Of a stretch of DNA of 64,000 nt, positions 1 to 9,143 are shown one piece after another. A program made the position numbers and the translations under genes. The first letter of the stretch is position 1. Every line of letters begins with the position of its first letter. Source of the DNA: Mesorhizobium koreense (GTDB taxonomy: Bacteria; Pseudomonadota; Alphaproteobacteria; Rhizobiales; Rhizobiaceae); contig NZ_CP134228.1 of NCBI RefSeq assembly GCF_031656215.1, positions 682,001-746,000 on the forward strand, given 5' to 3'. A model generated the notes under the pieces. It worked only from the letters and a program-made list of their open reading frames with translations, did no database searches and was not told the origin of the DNA.

Positions 1-609
1 CCCCTGGTGGCGATCCTGCGCGGCATCCGCCCGGAGGAAACAGCGGGCATCGTCGACACGCTTGTCCAGGCCGGCTTCGAGGCGATCGAAATCCCACTCA
101 ATTCGCCGGAGCCGTTCCGCTCGATCGAGATCGCCACGAAACGCGCTCCGGCCGGATGCCTGATCGGCGCGGGAACCGTCCTCACTGTTGCCGAGGTTGA
201 AAGACTTGCCGATGCCGGCGGGCGGCTGATGGTCAGCCCAAATGTCGATGCCGATGTGGTCCGGGCGGCCTCCAAAAAGGGTATGGTCACCATGCCCGGC
301 GTCTTCACGGCGACCGAAGCGCTTCTCGCCGCCTCGGCGGGCGCCTCGGCGTTGAAATTCTTTCCCGCAAGCGTACTCGGGCCTTCGGGGATCAATGCCA
401 TCCGAGCCGTGCTGCCGAAGGGGATGGAGGTCGGCGCGGTCGGCGGTGTCTCGGAGCGCGATTTCGATGCCTATGCGAAGGCCGGCATACGGATTTTTGG
501 GCTAGGATCGAGCCTCTACAAGCCGGGCGCAACTGCGGCTGAAATCGGCGCCAAGGCACACACCGTTATCGCCGCCTACGACGCGGCGTTCGGAGGCGCA
601 GGTCAATGA
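1..609 (+). CDS. dgoA: 2-dehydro-3-deoxy-6-phosphogalactonate aldolase, 5' partial
   Basis: Class I aldolase of the De Ley-Doudoroff galactonate pathway, which splits KDPGal into pyruvate and glyceraldehyde 3-phosphate in the cytoplasm. The reading frame is open from base 1 and begins within the conserved PLVAILRGIRPEE stretch that normally follows about a dozen N-terminal residues, so the true start lies outside the window. The Schiff-base lysine is visible in SALKFFPAS, and the family glycines in the GAGTVLT segment are present. The stop overlaps the start of the beta-galactosidase gene (ATGA), so the two are translationally coupled and probably handle galactosides together. A KDPG (Eda) specificity is less likely given this neighbour. 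Confidence 0.88.
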   Translation, partial: PLVAILRGIRPEETAGIVDTLVQAGFEAIEIPLNSPEPFRSIEIATKRAPAGCLIGAGTVLTVAEVERLADAGGRLMVSPNVDADVVRAASKKGMVTMPGVFTATEALLAASAGASALKFFPASVLGPSGINAIRAVLPKGMEVGAVGGVSERDFDAYAKAGIRIFGLGSSLYKPGATAAEIGAKAHTVIAAYDAAFGGAGQ

Positions 610-2558
610 CGCGGCGTCACCTCGGCGTCTGCTACTATCCCGAACACTGGCCGGAAGAGCTGTGGACCGAGGATGCGCGGCGGATGGTGGAGCTCGGGCT
701 CACCTTTGTGCGCATCGGCGAGTTCGCCTGGTCGCGGCTGGAACCGGCACGAGGCGATTTGCAATTCGACTGGCTGGAGCATGCGATCGACACACTGCAC
801 GAGGCCGGCCTCAAGATCGTGCTCGGCACGCCGACCGCCACGCCACCGAAATGGCTGGTGGACGAGATGCCGGACATGCTGCCGGTCGGCGAGAACGGGC
901 GCGTGCGCGGTTTCGGTTCCCGCCGGCATTACGATTTCTCGCATGAAGGCTACCGGCGTGAATGCGCCCGCATCGTCACGCTTCTGGCCGACAGGTTTGG
1001 ACGGCATCCCGGCGTCGCCGCGTGGCAGATCGACAACGAATATGATTGCCACCGCACCACGCTTTCCTATTCGGACACGGTGCGGCGGGCCTTTCGCGAG
1101 TGGCTGCAGCGGAAATACCAGTCACCGGACGCGCTCAACCGGGCATGGGGCAACGTCTTCTGGTCGATGGAATATGGCTCCTTCGATGAGATCGAACTGC
1201 CGGCCGGCGCGGTCACCGAACTCAACCCAGCGCATCGCATGGATTTCCGACGCTTTGCCTCCGAAGAGGTGGCGCGCTTCAACAAGCTGCAGGCCGACAT
1301 CATCCGCGCCCGATCACCGGGACGCGATATCATCCATAATTTCATGGGGCGGACGCTCGCCTTCGACCATTTCGACGTCGGTTCGCAGCTTGATGTTTCG
1401 AGCTGGGATTCCTATCCGCTCGGCTTCCTCGAAGACCGTTCGGATGAAGGCGGCGAGTGGAAGCGCCGCTTCGTCCGGGCAGGCGATCCCGACTTCCAGG
1501 CCTTCCACCACGACCTTTACCGCGCCACCTCCGGCGGGCGCTGGTGGGTGATGGAGCAGCAGCCGGGGCCGGTGAACTGGGCGCCGCACAATCCGGCTCC
1601 ACGCGAGGGCATGGTGCGGCTCTGGACATGGGAGGCCTTTGCCCACGGCGCCGAGACGGTCAGCTATTTCCGCTGGCGGCAGGCGCCTTTCGCGCAGGAA
1701 CAGATGCATGCGGGGCTTTTGAGGCCGGATAGTGTCGAGGCCGAAGGTTTTCGCGAGGCGAAGAAGGTCGCGGAGGAAATCGCGGGACTCGACCTGCCGC
1801 GTGGCGGCAAAAGTGAGGCAGCGATCGTCTTCGACTACCCATCCGCATGGGCCTGGGAAATCCAGCCGCAGGGGCGCGAATTAGACTATTTCCGGCTGGT
1901 CTTCGATTTCTACCGATCGCTGCGCCGGCTTGGCCTTTCCATCGATATCCTGCCGGCAACGACCGGCGATCTTTCCGACTATCGGCTGGTGCTGGCGCCG
2001 GGCCTTTTCGCCTGGAGCGATGTTCTCCGGAAGGCGCTTGCCGACTACGAGGGCATCGCGCTCATCGGGCCGCGCGCCGGCTCCAAGACGCAAGACTTCT
2101 CCATCCCCGGCGCTATGCCGCCGGATCTGCCTGAAAGTCTTCCGGGTCTGGTCGTCTCGCGCGTGGAAACGCTACGCGCGGACGTACCGGTCTCGGTCGA
2201 AGGCGGCGGAACGCTGAAATTCTGGCGCGAGTTCGTCGAGCCCAGTGAAACCGAAACGCTGCTCGCGGCACATGACGGCTGGCCGGTGCTCTCGCAGCGC
2301 GGAGCGCTCCACTATCTTGCCGGCTGGCCGGACGGGACACTGATGCGGCGTATCCTGGAAAGGCTCGCAAACGAAGCCGGTATTACCACGACATGGCTAC
2401 CCGACGGCCTGCGCATTCGGCGCGATGGCAGGCATCTCTTCGCGGTGAATTACGGCGACCAGCCCTGCGATCTCGCCGCGTTCGGTATAAATGGAAAGGC
2501 CCTGCTCGGCGGGCTGGTCCTCGAACCATCTGGGGTGGCGATCCTGGAGGTCGCCTAG
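606..2558 (+). CDS. Beta-galactosidase, glycoside hydrolase family 42
   Basis: A 650-residue cytoplasmic GH42 enzyme, with no signal peptide. It hydrolyses terminal beta-galactosides. The N-terminal TIM barrel opens with GVCYYPEHWPE. The acid/base glutamate is Glu145 in QIDNEYDCH and the nucleophile is probably Glu317 in WWVMEQQPG, both at the expected places. A trimerisation-type domain (about residues 390-580) and a short beta domain follow, as in full-length family members. The ATG overlaps the dgoA stop by four bases. The coupling suggests that galactose released here is oxidised through galactonate and cleaved by the KDPGal aldolase. Confidence 0.9.
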   Translation: MTRRHLGVCYYPEHWPEELWTEDARRMVELGLTFVRIGEFAWSRLEPARGDLQFDWLEHAIDTLHEAGLKIVLGTPTATPPKWLVDEMPDMLPVGENGRVRGFGSRRHYDFSHEGYRRECARIVTLLADRFGRHPGVAAWQIDNEYDCHRTTLSYSDTVRRAFREWLQRKYQSPDALNRAWGNVFWSMEYGSFDEIELPAGAVTELNPAHRMDFRRFASEEVARFNKLQADIIRARSPGRDIIHNFMGRTLAFDHFDVGSQLDVSSWDSYPLGFLEDRSDEGGEWKRRFVRAGDPDFQAFHHDLYRATSGGRWWVMEQQPGPVNWAPHNPAPREGMVRLWTWEAFAHGAETVSYFRWRQAPFAQEQMHAGLLRPDSVEAEGFREAKKVAEEIAGLDLPRGGKSEAAIVFDYPSAWAWEIQPQGRELDYFRLVFDFYRSLRRLGLSIDILPATTGDLSDYRLVLAPGLFAWSDVLRKALADYEGIALIGPRAGSKTQDFSIPGAMPPDLPESLPGLVVSRVETLRADVPVSVEGGGTLKFWREFVEPSETETLLAAHDGWPVLSQRGALHYLAGWPDGTLMRRILERLANEAGITTTWLPDGLRIRRDGRHLFAVNYGDQPCDLAAFGINGKALLGGLVLEPSGVAILEVA

Positions 2559-2586
2559 GCAGGTTCTCTCTGGCATCATTCGCGAA

Positions 2587-5049
2587 ATGACAATGCCATC
2601 CTTCCCCGACCTGCCTGTTTCGGCCGCGCTCCCGCGCCTCCTAGCGGACCTCGAACAAGGTTCGAACGCCGTGTTGATAGCGCCGCCCGGCGCCGGCAAA
2701 ACGACACTGGTGCCGCTCGCTTTGCTCGACGCGCCGTGGCGCGGCGAGCGCAAGATCCTGCTGCTCGAGCCGAGACGGCTGGCCGCCCGCGCTGCGGCCC
2801 GGCGCATGGCGAGCCTGCTTGGCGAGGAAGCCGGCGAAACGGTCGGTTACCTGATGCGCATGGACCGGCGGGTATCGGCGCGGACGCGCGTCGTCGTCGT
2901 CACCGAAGGTGTCCTGGCACGGATGATCGTCGACGATCCGGAGCTTCCGGACTATGCGGCGATCCTGTTCGACGAATTCCACGAGCGTTCGCTCGACGGC
3001 GATTTCGGTCTGGCGCTGGCTCTCGACATACAAGAGGCGCTGCGGCCGGATCTGCGGCTCGTCGTCATGTCCGCCACGCTCGAAGGCAAGCGCATGGCAA
3101 GGCTCCTCGGCGACGCGCCCGTCATCGAAAGCGAAGGGCGCGCCTGGCCGGTCGACATCCGGTACGAGGAGCAGGCGCGCGACATGCCGATCGAGGCGGC
3201 GGTGGCCACCGCCGTGCGAAAGACGCTCGCCTCGGAGCCGGGCAGCATCCTCGCCTTCCTGCCCGGCCAGCGCGAGATCGAGCGGACGGCGGAACGGCTC
3301 GCCGGCAATGTGCCGGCGGATACGGATATCGCGCCGCTCTACGGCAATCTAGACGGGCGCGCGCAGGATGCGGCGATCCGACCATCGGAGCCGGGCCGCC
3401 GCAAGGTGGTGCTGGCCACGGCAATCGCCGAAACCTCGATAACCATCGACGGCGTGCGCATCGTCATCGACAGCGGGCTGGCACGGCTGCCGAAATACGA
3501 ACCGGCGACCGGGCTGACGCGGCTGGAGACCGTCCGCGTATCGCGCGCCTCCGCCGACCAGCGCGCCGGACGCGCCGGGCGTACCGCGCCCGGTATCGCC
3601 ATCCGCCTCTGGCGCGCGGAGCAGACGGCATCGCTGCCGGCCTTCGCCGCGCCGGAAATGCTGGAGGCCGACCTTTCCGGTCTTCTCCTGGATTGCGCGG
3701 CGTTCGGCGTGAGCGACCCGACAGGGCTGCGCTTCCCCGATCCGCCGCCCGCTGCGGCGCTGGCGGAAGCAAGGGCGCTGCTGCTTCAGCTCGACGCCAT
3801 CGATGAGGCCGGACGGCTGACCGAGGCCGGAGCGGCGATGCGGCGGCTGGCCCTGCCGCCGAGGCTCGCGCATATGGTGGCCGAGGCGGCAAAGCTTGGC
3901 CATGCCGGGCAAGCGGCGGAATTGGCGGTGCTTCTTACCGAGCGTGGGCTTGGCGGCAACGGCGTCGATCTCGACGCCAGGCTAGCGCGTTTCCGGGCCG
4001 ATCGCTCGTCGCGTGCCGCAAGCGCAAAGGCGATGGGGCGGCGGATCGCGCAGATGGCGGGCGGCGGCGATGACGGGGCTCGGGCCTCGGCCGGCGCGCT
4101 CCTCCTCCACGCATGGCCCGACCGTGTCGCGCGGGCGCGCGGAGGGCCGGGGCGCTACGTACTGGCCAATGGACGCGGCGGCGTCATGGACGAGACGGAG
4201 CCGCTGGCGCGCGAGCCCTATCTCGTCGTCGCCGAGCTTCAGGGCGCGGCTGGGAACAGCCGCATCGCCAGTGCGGCGGCGGTCTCCGAGGAAGAAATTC
4301 GCGCGGCGCTCGGCCATCGCATCGAACGACGGACTGAAACGGTTTTCGACGTACAGAAGCGGTCGCTGCGGACCCGCGAAGTCGAGCGGCTTGGCGCGAT
4401 AACACTCGCCGAACGGCAGGCGTCGCCGCCTTCAGGTGACGCGGCCAATGCCGCTCTCATCGACGCCATTCGTTCACACGGACTAGCAACCCTGCCCTGG
4501 GATAGATCGGCCGTGACGCTCCGCGAGCGGCTCGGCTGGCTCCATCGCGGCCTCGGAACGCCGTGGCCGGATATGTCGGATGCAGCGCTGCTCGCCAATC
4601 TCGAGGATTGGCTGTTGCCCTTCCTGCCGGGTGACGCATCGCTCGACCGCCTGGACGCGAGAGTGCTCGGAGAAGCGCTTTTGTCGCTCGTGCCGCATCC
4701 GTTGCAGCGGGAGGTGGACAGGCTCGCGCCGACGCATTTCCCTGCACCTTCCGAAAGCCGTGTCCCGATCCGCTACGAGGGCGAACAACCTCTCCTTTCG
4801 ATCCGCGTGCAGGAACTCTACGGCCTCGACCGGCATCCGGCGATCGCCGAAGGAACGATCCCGCTGACGTTGGAACTCCTGTCACCGGCACATCGGCCGA
4901 TCCAGACCACGCGCGACCTGCCGGGATTCTGGCGCGGTTCCTGGGCCGACGTCAGGGCGGAAATGCGCGGGCGATATCCCAAGCATGTCTGGCCCGAAAA
5001 CCCGCTTCAGGCGCAGGCGACCTCGCGCGCCAAGCCGCGCGGCAGCTGA
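2587..5049 (+). CDS. hrpB: ATP-dependent RNA helicase HrpB (DEAH-like)
   Basis: An 820-residue SF2 helicase of the HrpB family. Walker A (APPGAGKTT) lies near residue 35, the DEFH motif II at residues 129-132, then SATLEG (motif III) and RAGRAGRTAPG (motif VI). The C-terminal HrpB domain, with PLSLRVQELYGL-like and PIQTTRDLPGFW segments, is complete. An ATG 96 bases upstream would overlap the beta-galactosidase gene and add a non-conserved tail, so the start beginning MTMPSFPDLPVSAALP was chosen because it matches the usual HrpB N-terminus. The precise RNA substrate in alphaproteobacteria is not established. Confidence 0.9.
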   Translation: MTMPSFPDLPVSAALPRLLADLEQGSNAVLIAPPGAGKTTLVPLALLDAPWRGERKILLLEPRRLAARAAARRMASLLGEEAGETVGYLMRMDRRVSARTRVVVVTEGVLARMIVDDPELPDYAAILFDEFHERSLDGDFGLALALDIQEALRPDLRLVVMSATLEGKRMARLLGDAPVIESEGRAWPVDIRYEEQARDMPIEAAVATAVRKTLASEPGSILAFLPGQREIERTAERLAGNVPADTDIAPLYGNLDGRAQDAAIRPSEPGRRKVVLATAIAETSITIDGVRIVIDSGLARLPKYEPATGLTRLETVRVSRASADQRAGRAGRTAPGIAIRLWRAEQTASLPAFAAPEMLEADLSGLLLDCAAFGVSDPTGLRFPDPPPAAALAEARALLLQLDAIDEAGRLTEAGAAMRRLALPPRLAHMVAEAAKLGHAGQAAELAVLLTERGLGGNGVDLDARLARFRADRSSRAASAKAMGRRIAQMAGGGDDGARASAGALLLHAWPDRVARARGGPGRYVLANGRGGVMDETEPLAREPYLVVAELQGAAGNSRIASAAAVSEEEIRAALGHRIERRTETVFDVQKRSLRTREVERLGAITLAERQASPPSGDAANAALIDAIRSHGLATLPWDRSAVTLRERLGWLHRGLGTPWPDMSDAALLANLEDWLLPFLPGDASLDRLDARVLGEALLSLVPHPLQREVDRLAPTHFPAPSESRVPIRYEGEQPLLSIRVQELYGLDRHPAIAEGTIPLTLELLSPAHRPIQTTRDLPGFWRGSWADVRAEMRGRYPKHVWPENPLQAQATSRAKPRGS

Positions 5050-5101
5050 CGTTCCGATATCGCTTGGCACCGGCCTCCAGTCGTCGCATAAGCGCTGGAC
5101 C

Positions 5102-6418
5102 ATGATACAGGACCTTTTGGCTCCCGACGCCGCCCAAAGCAGCCAGCTCAGGCTGACCACGCTCATCCGCCTGCGCTGGATGGCGATCGTCGGCCAGAGC
5201 GCGGCGGTGATCGTCGTCGCCTATGTGCTGCGCTTTCCGGTGCCCGTCAGCCTGTGCTTCGCCCTGATCGCGTGCGCGGCCTGGCTGAACCTGTTCCTTG
5301 CCTTTCGCTATCCGGCGACCCAGCGCCTTGGTCCCGGCTCGGCCTTTGCCATCCTGATCTTCGACGCGCTGCAACTCGCCGGCCTGCTCTACGTGACCGG
5401 CGGGCTCACCAACCCGTTCTCGGTGCTGATGGCGGTGCCGGTGGTCATCTCGGCGACCTCGCTATCGCTCAGGCTGACGATCCTGCTCGGCGTGGTTACC
5501 ATCGGCGCGGCCACGCTTCTGGCCTTCCTGCATTATCCGCTCCCCTGGTTCCCCGACAGCGAACTGCGGATGCCCTTCATCTATGTGGCGGGGATGTGGA
5601 TGGCGGTCGTCTCGTCGATCGCCTTCACCGGCCTCTATGCCTGGCGGGTGGCGGAAGAGGCGCGTCTCCTGGCGACGGCCCTCTCGGCGACCGAACTGGT
5701 GCTGCAGCGCGAGCAGCACCTTTCCGCGCTCGACGGACTGGCGGCGGCGGCGGCGCATGAACTCGGAACGCCGCTAGCGACCATCGCGCTGGTCGCCAAG
5801 GAGATGGAGCGTGCGCTTGGGCAGGACGCGCGCTATAGCGAAGACGTGACGCTCTTGCGCTCGCAAAGCGAACGCTGCCGCGAGATCCTGAAACGGCTGA
5901 CCAGCCTCTCCTCGGAGGGCGAAGCGCATATGGCGCGACTGCCGATCACCTCGCTGATCGAGGAGGTGACCGCGCCGCACCGAGATTTCGGCATCGCGAT
6001 CAAACTCGAACCGGGAGAGAGGATCGGCGCGGAGCCGGTTGCCCGGCGCAATCCCGGCGTGCTCTACGGGCTCGGCAACATCGTCGAGAACGCGGTCGAT
6101 TTCGCACGCGAGCGGGTCACCGTGCGCTGGCGCTGGAACGAGGAGACCGTCTCGATCGACGTCATCGACGACGGGCCGGGCTTCCCGCCTGAGATACTCG
6201 ACCGCATAGGCGAGCCTTACATGACCACGAGGCATGCGTCGGAGGAAGGCGGGGGGCTCGGGCTCGGGCTGTTCATCGCCAAGACGCTCGTCGAACGGTC
6301 CGGCGCCACGATCCGCTTCACCAACAGCGCCAAGCCCGGCATGGGCGCCACAGTCGGCATCGTCTGGCCTCGAAATCTGTTCGTGGCGGGCGGAATCGGA
6401 GAGCCATCCCCATATTGA
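5102..6418 (+). CDS. actS: Redox sensor histidine kinase ActS/RegB
   Basis: Membrane sensor kinase of the RegB/PrrB/ActS family, 438 residues. Six hydrophobic segments span roughly residues 20-180. The quinone-binding heptapeptide GGLTNPF occupies residues 100-106. The H-box HELGTPL places the phosphorylated histidine at residue 219. A cysteine lies exactly 40 residues later (Cys259, in SERCREIL), matching the spacing of the redox-active cysteine of RegB. The N box and the G box (GGGLGLGLF) complete the ATPase domain. An upstream in-frame start at 4985 would overlap hrpB and add an arginine-rich tail, so 5102 is preferred. The cognate regulator follows 69 bases downstream. Confidence 0.92.
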   Translation: MIQDLLAPDAAQSSQLRLTTLIRLRWMAIVGQSAAVIVVAYVLRFPVPVSLCFALIACAAWLNLFLAFRYPATQRLGPGSAFAILIFDALQLAGLLYVTGGLTNPFSVLMAVPVVISATSLSLRLTILLGVVTIGAATLLAFLHYPLPWFPDSELRMPFIYVAGMWMAVVSSIAFTGLYAWRVAEEARLLATALSATELVLQREQHLSALDGLAAAAAHELGTPLATIALVAKEMERALGQDARYSEDVTLLRSQSERCREILKRLTSLSSEGEAHMARLPITSLIEEVTAPHRDFGIAIKLEPGERIGAEPVARRNPGVLYGLGNIVENAVDFARERVTVRWRWNEETVSIDVIDDGPGFPPEILDRIGEPYMTTRHASEEGGGLGLGLFIAKTLVERSGATIRFTNSAKPGMGATVGIVWPRNLFVAGGIGEPSPY

Positions 6419-6487
6419 GCGCAAAAGACGCCCGCAAACTTCCGCAAAAGCCGATTTTGCAATAATAAGAAGAAGGACAAAGAGACG

Positions 6488-7060
6488 ATGGACATTACGA
6501 TGGAAGCACAAGAAGCGGCCAAGGACTTCGCAGGAGAGGACCGATCCCTCCTGATCGTCGACGACGACAGGCCCTTCCTGACCCGGCTGGCGCGCGCCAT
6601 GGAAAGTCGCGGCTTCGAGGTCGATACGGCAGAAAGCGTCGAGGAGGCAGTCGCCAAGGCCAAGGCCAAGGCACCTGCATTCGCCGTCATCGACATGCGG
6701 CTCGGCGACGGCAACGGCCTCGACGTGGTCCAGGCGATCCGCGACCGGCGGGCAGATGCGCGGACGGTCATTCTCACCGGCTACGGCAACATCGCCACGG
6801 CCGTGACCGCGGTGAAGCTCGGCGCTGTCGATTATCTGTCGAAGCCGGCCGACGCGGACGACGTCTATGCCGCGCTGACACGCAGCGGCGGCGAAAAAGC
6901 GGCGCCGCCGGAAAACCCGATGTCGGCCGATCGCGTGCGCTGGGAGCATATCCAGCGTGTTTACGAAATGTGCGACCGCAACGTCTCGGAGACCGCGCGG
7001 CGCCTCAACATGCATCGGCGGACGCTGCAGCGCATTCTCGCCAAGCGGGCGCCGCGCTGA
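6488..7060 (+). CDS. actR: Redox response regulator ActR/RegA
   Basis: A 190-residue two-domain response regulator. The receiver domain shows the acidic pocket IVDDD and the phospho-acceptor Asp69 in AVIDMRLGDGNG. The C-terminus is a short Fis-like helix-turn-helix (NVSETARRLNMHRRTLQRIL) typical of RegA/ActR. A good ribosome binding site (AAGGA) lies ahead of the ATG. ActR homologues control CO2 and nitrogen fixation, respiration and acid tolerance in alphaproteobacteria. The 69-base gap from actS contains a small inverted repeat (GCAAAA/TTTTGC), so some separate control is possible. It is convergent with, and only three bases from, the Xre-type gene. Confidence 0.93.
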   Translation: MDITMEAQEAAKDFAGEDRSLLIVDDDRPFLTRLARAMESRGFEVDTAESVEEAVAKAKAKAPAFAVIDMRLGDGNGLDVVQAIRDRRADARTVILTGYGNIATAVTAVKLGAVDYLSKPADADDVYAALTRSGGEKAAPPENPMSADRVRWEHIQRVYEMCDRNVSETARRLNMHRRTLQRILAKRAPR

Positions 7061-7063
7061 CCG

Positions 7064-7426
7064 TCATTTCGTTCGCGCGGTGCGCAACCGTTGGATCAGC
7101 GCTTCGATCTCCGGCTCACCGAGCGATGAAATTTTCTCGGCGAGCAGGTTGGAGAGTTCAGTCGCGCGCGGCGAAAGCCCGGCAGTGTCGATGACGACGC
7201 GCGGATCGGATTGCCCGGCAAGGCGCTGAAGCTCTTCGGCATCGTCCCAGATGATGTTGAAGAAGCCGATGATCTTCTGCACCATTCCCCAATTGGGCAC
7301 GCCGCGCCTTCCGTGCTCCAGCGCGGAAAGATAGGCTGGGCTGACGCCGATGGAAGCGGCCATGTCGCGCTGCGAGATGCCGCGTTCGCGGCGCAAGAGC
7401 CTGAGTTTTTCGCCGAAGGGCGTCAT
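7064..7426 (-). CDS. Xre-family helix-turn-helix transcriptional regulator
   Basis: A 120-residue DNA-binding protein with a Cro/C1-type helix-turn-helix at residues 5-60 (ERGISQRDMAASIGVSPAYLSALEHG). The C-terminal part is helical (SNLLAEKISSLGEPEIEALIQRL) and may dimerise. Its start overlaps the end of the Smr gene by four bases, so it is the last gene of a minus-strand operon with the Tim44-like, mltA and smr genes, an arrangement common in rhizobia. Its target is unknown. Confidence 0.85.
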   Translation of the reverse strand: MTPFGEKLRLLRRERGISQRDMAASIGVSPAYLSALEHGRRGVPNWGMVQKIIGFFNIIWDDAEELQRLAGQSDPRVVIDTAGLSPRATELSNLLAEKISSLGEPEIEALIQRLRTARTK

Positions 7427-7980
7427 CCCGAGCCGCCCCCACCGCGCCGGCGAAGCCTGACATAGATCGCGCCGGCGCCGCCATGCCGGCGACCCGCCGC
7501 TTCCTGCCCGCTGACCAGCGCACGGAAAGGCGGCGTCGCGAACCAGGCCGGAACGGCACGCCTCAACACGCCGTCGCTTTGGAAGGATTCACCTTTGCCA
7601 GTGATGACGAGAACATGACGCCGGCCGTCGGCATAGGCGCGATGCAGGAAGGACAAAAGGAGCGCATGAGCCTCGCTTTGGGTGAGGCCATGCAGATCGA
7701 CGGTCCCCTCGATCGGCAGGCGTCCCTTGGCGAGCTTTTTCCTGGTCGGAAGATCGAGGCTGCGGGGCACCGGGTGGGCTGCCTCCGCGACTGCCGTACG
7801 CCTAGGCGCAAGCGTCGGTGTCGGATCCTGTTCCGACACGAACGTTTCGTCGATCGCCGACCCTTCCATCTCGGAAAGTGAAGCGCGGCCACGCCCCTTG
7901 AGCGGAACGGTCGTGTGCGTGATACGCGCCCACAGGATGCGGTCTTCGGCTGAAAGCGCTTTCCCGCCACGTCCGCTCAT
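7423..7980 (-). CDS. Smr/MutS2-like domain protein
   Basis: A 185-residue protein with a C-terminal Smr domain from about residue 92. The marker TVDLHGLTQSEAHALLLSFL and the glycine-rich VITGKGESF segment are visible. Smr domains are nucleases or nucleic-acid-binding modules. The N-terminal half is proline- and charge-rich and looks disordered. It overlaps mltA upstream (ATGA) and the Xre gene downstream (ATGA), indicating translational coupling. A specific role cannot be assigned. Confidence 0.85.
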   Translation of the reverse strand: MSGRGGKALSAEDRILWARITHTTVPLKGRGRASLSEMEGSAIDETFVSEQDPTPTLAPRRTAVAEAAHPVPRSLDLPTRKKLAKGRLPIEGTVDLHGLTQSEAHALLLSFLHRAYADGRRHVLVITGKGESFQSDGVLRRAVPAWFATPPFRALVSGQEAAGRRHGGAGAIYVRLRRRGGGGSG

Positions 7981-9083
7981 GACACGCCTCCTTCCAGCAG
8001 GGCGCGCGGGACGAGCGCGTAGAAATCGGCCGGATGACGGACGACACCGGCAATCTCGCCCGCGGCTGCACCGGACCCCGCGAAAAGGTCGCCACGCGCC
8101 GCACCGACGATTGCCGAGCCGGTGTCCTGCGCAATCATCAGGCGGCGGAAGGGTGTGCCGCCGAATGCCGTCAACGACGGCGAGTCGATATAGAAGGGTG
8201 TCCCGAACGTGTGCAGCATCCGGTCGACGGCTATCGAGCGGCCGGCGGTGAGTTGGACCTTCGCCGCCGCAACCGGGCCGCTGTCCATATCTTCGACGGC
8301 CGCCTCGCGGAAGAAGATGAAGGAACGGTTCCGCCACAATATTTCGTCTATCCGATGCGGATTGGCGCGGAACCAGGCGCGGATCGACTGCATGGTGACC
8401 TTTTCGCGGGGGATTTCCCCAAGACCGGCCAGGACGCCTCCCGGCCCCGTGAAGGAATGGCCGGATTTCGCCGCGTAGGTCACGCGGACGGCATTTCCGT
8501 CTTCCATGTCGAGACGCGCCGCACCCTGTACATGGACGAAGAACACGTCGACCTTGTCCTCCAGCCAGGCAATCACCGGCGCATGGCCGGCCAAAGCGCC
8601 GTTTTCGATCGCCTCGCGGTCGAAATACTCGACGATCCCCTCGGCCGTTTCACGGCCGAAGGCGAAATACGGATCCATATTCGCCGGCCGGTCCGATTCA
8701 TCGAGATCGACGAGATCGTCCGGCCGCCCATAGAGCGGAAAGCGGAAGCGCTCCGTCTCGAAGCGCGAGGCGGGCAGTTCGGGCTCATAAAAGCCGGTGA
8801 CAAAACCGGCGCTCGCTGGCGAGGGAGAGACAAGGCAAGGCTGGAAATGCCGCTCGAAGAACGCGCGAGGATTCGAGAGCGGAGTTGCGGCGCGGGCTTC
8901 GCGAAACGCACGGCCGAAGGCCTCCGCCTCTATGCCGAGAGATCCTGTCCGATAAGGTTTTGGAGCCGTCTCCGCATGAAGCGCGCAGCGCTGGAATGCG
9001 ATATATGCGCCGCTCGCCGTCTCATCGGCCCAGCCAGGCAGCGTTGAATAATCGACCGGCGAAAAGAGCGGCGAGAGGATCAT
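7977..9083 (-). CDS. mltA: Membrane-bound lytic murein transglycosylase A (MltA)
   Basis: Peptidoglycan lytic transglycosylase, 368 residues, with the MltA barrel domain (GFVTGFYEPELPAS at about residue 90) and the C-terminal 3D domain (MIAQDTGSAIVGAARGDLF) carrying the conserved aspartates. It cleaves the glycan strand to anhydromuropeptides. From the chosen ATG there is no obvious signal peptide or lipobox. In the same frame an upstream stop limits extension to a few dozen residues, so export is unexplained. It sits in the tim44-mltA-smr-xre operon. Confidence 0.85.
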   Translation of the reverse strand: MILSPLFSPVDYSTLPGWADETASGAYIAFQRCALHAETAPKPYRTGSLGIEAEAFGRAFREARAATPLSNPRAFFERHFQPCLVSPSPASAGFVTGFYEPELPASRFETERFRFPLYGRPDDLVDLDESDRPANMDPYFAFGRETAEGIVEYFDREAIENGALAGHAPVIAWLEDKVDVFFVHVQGAARLDMEDGNAVRVTYAAKSGHSFTGPGGVLAGLGEIPREKVTMQSIRAWFRANPHRIDEILWRNRSFIFFREAAVEDMDSGPVAAAKVQLTAGRSIAVDRMLHTFGTPFYIDSPSLTAFGGTPFRRLMIAQDTGSAIVGAARGDLFAGSGAAAGEIAGVVRHPADFYALVPRALLEGGVS

Positions 9084-9143
9084 CGGCCAGCGGATCGGCT
9101 CCAGGAACGCTATTTGGCAGGGCCGGCCGTCATGCCGGCAGGA

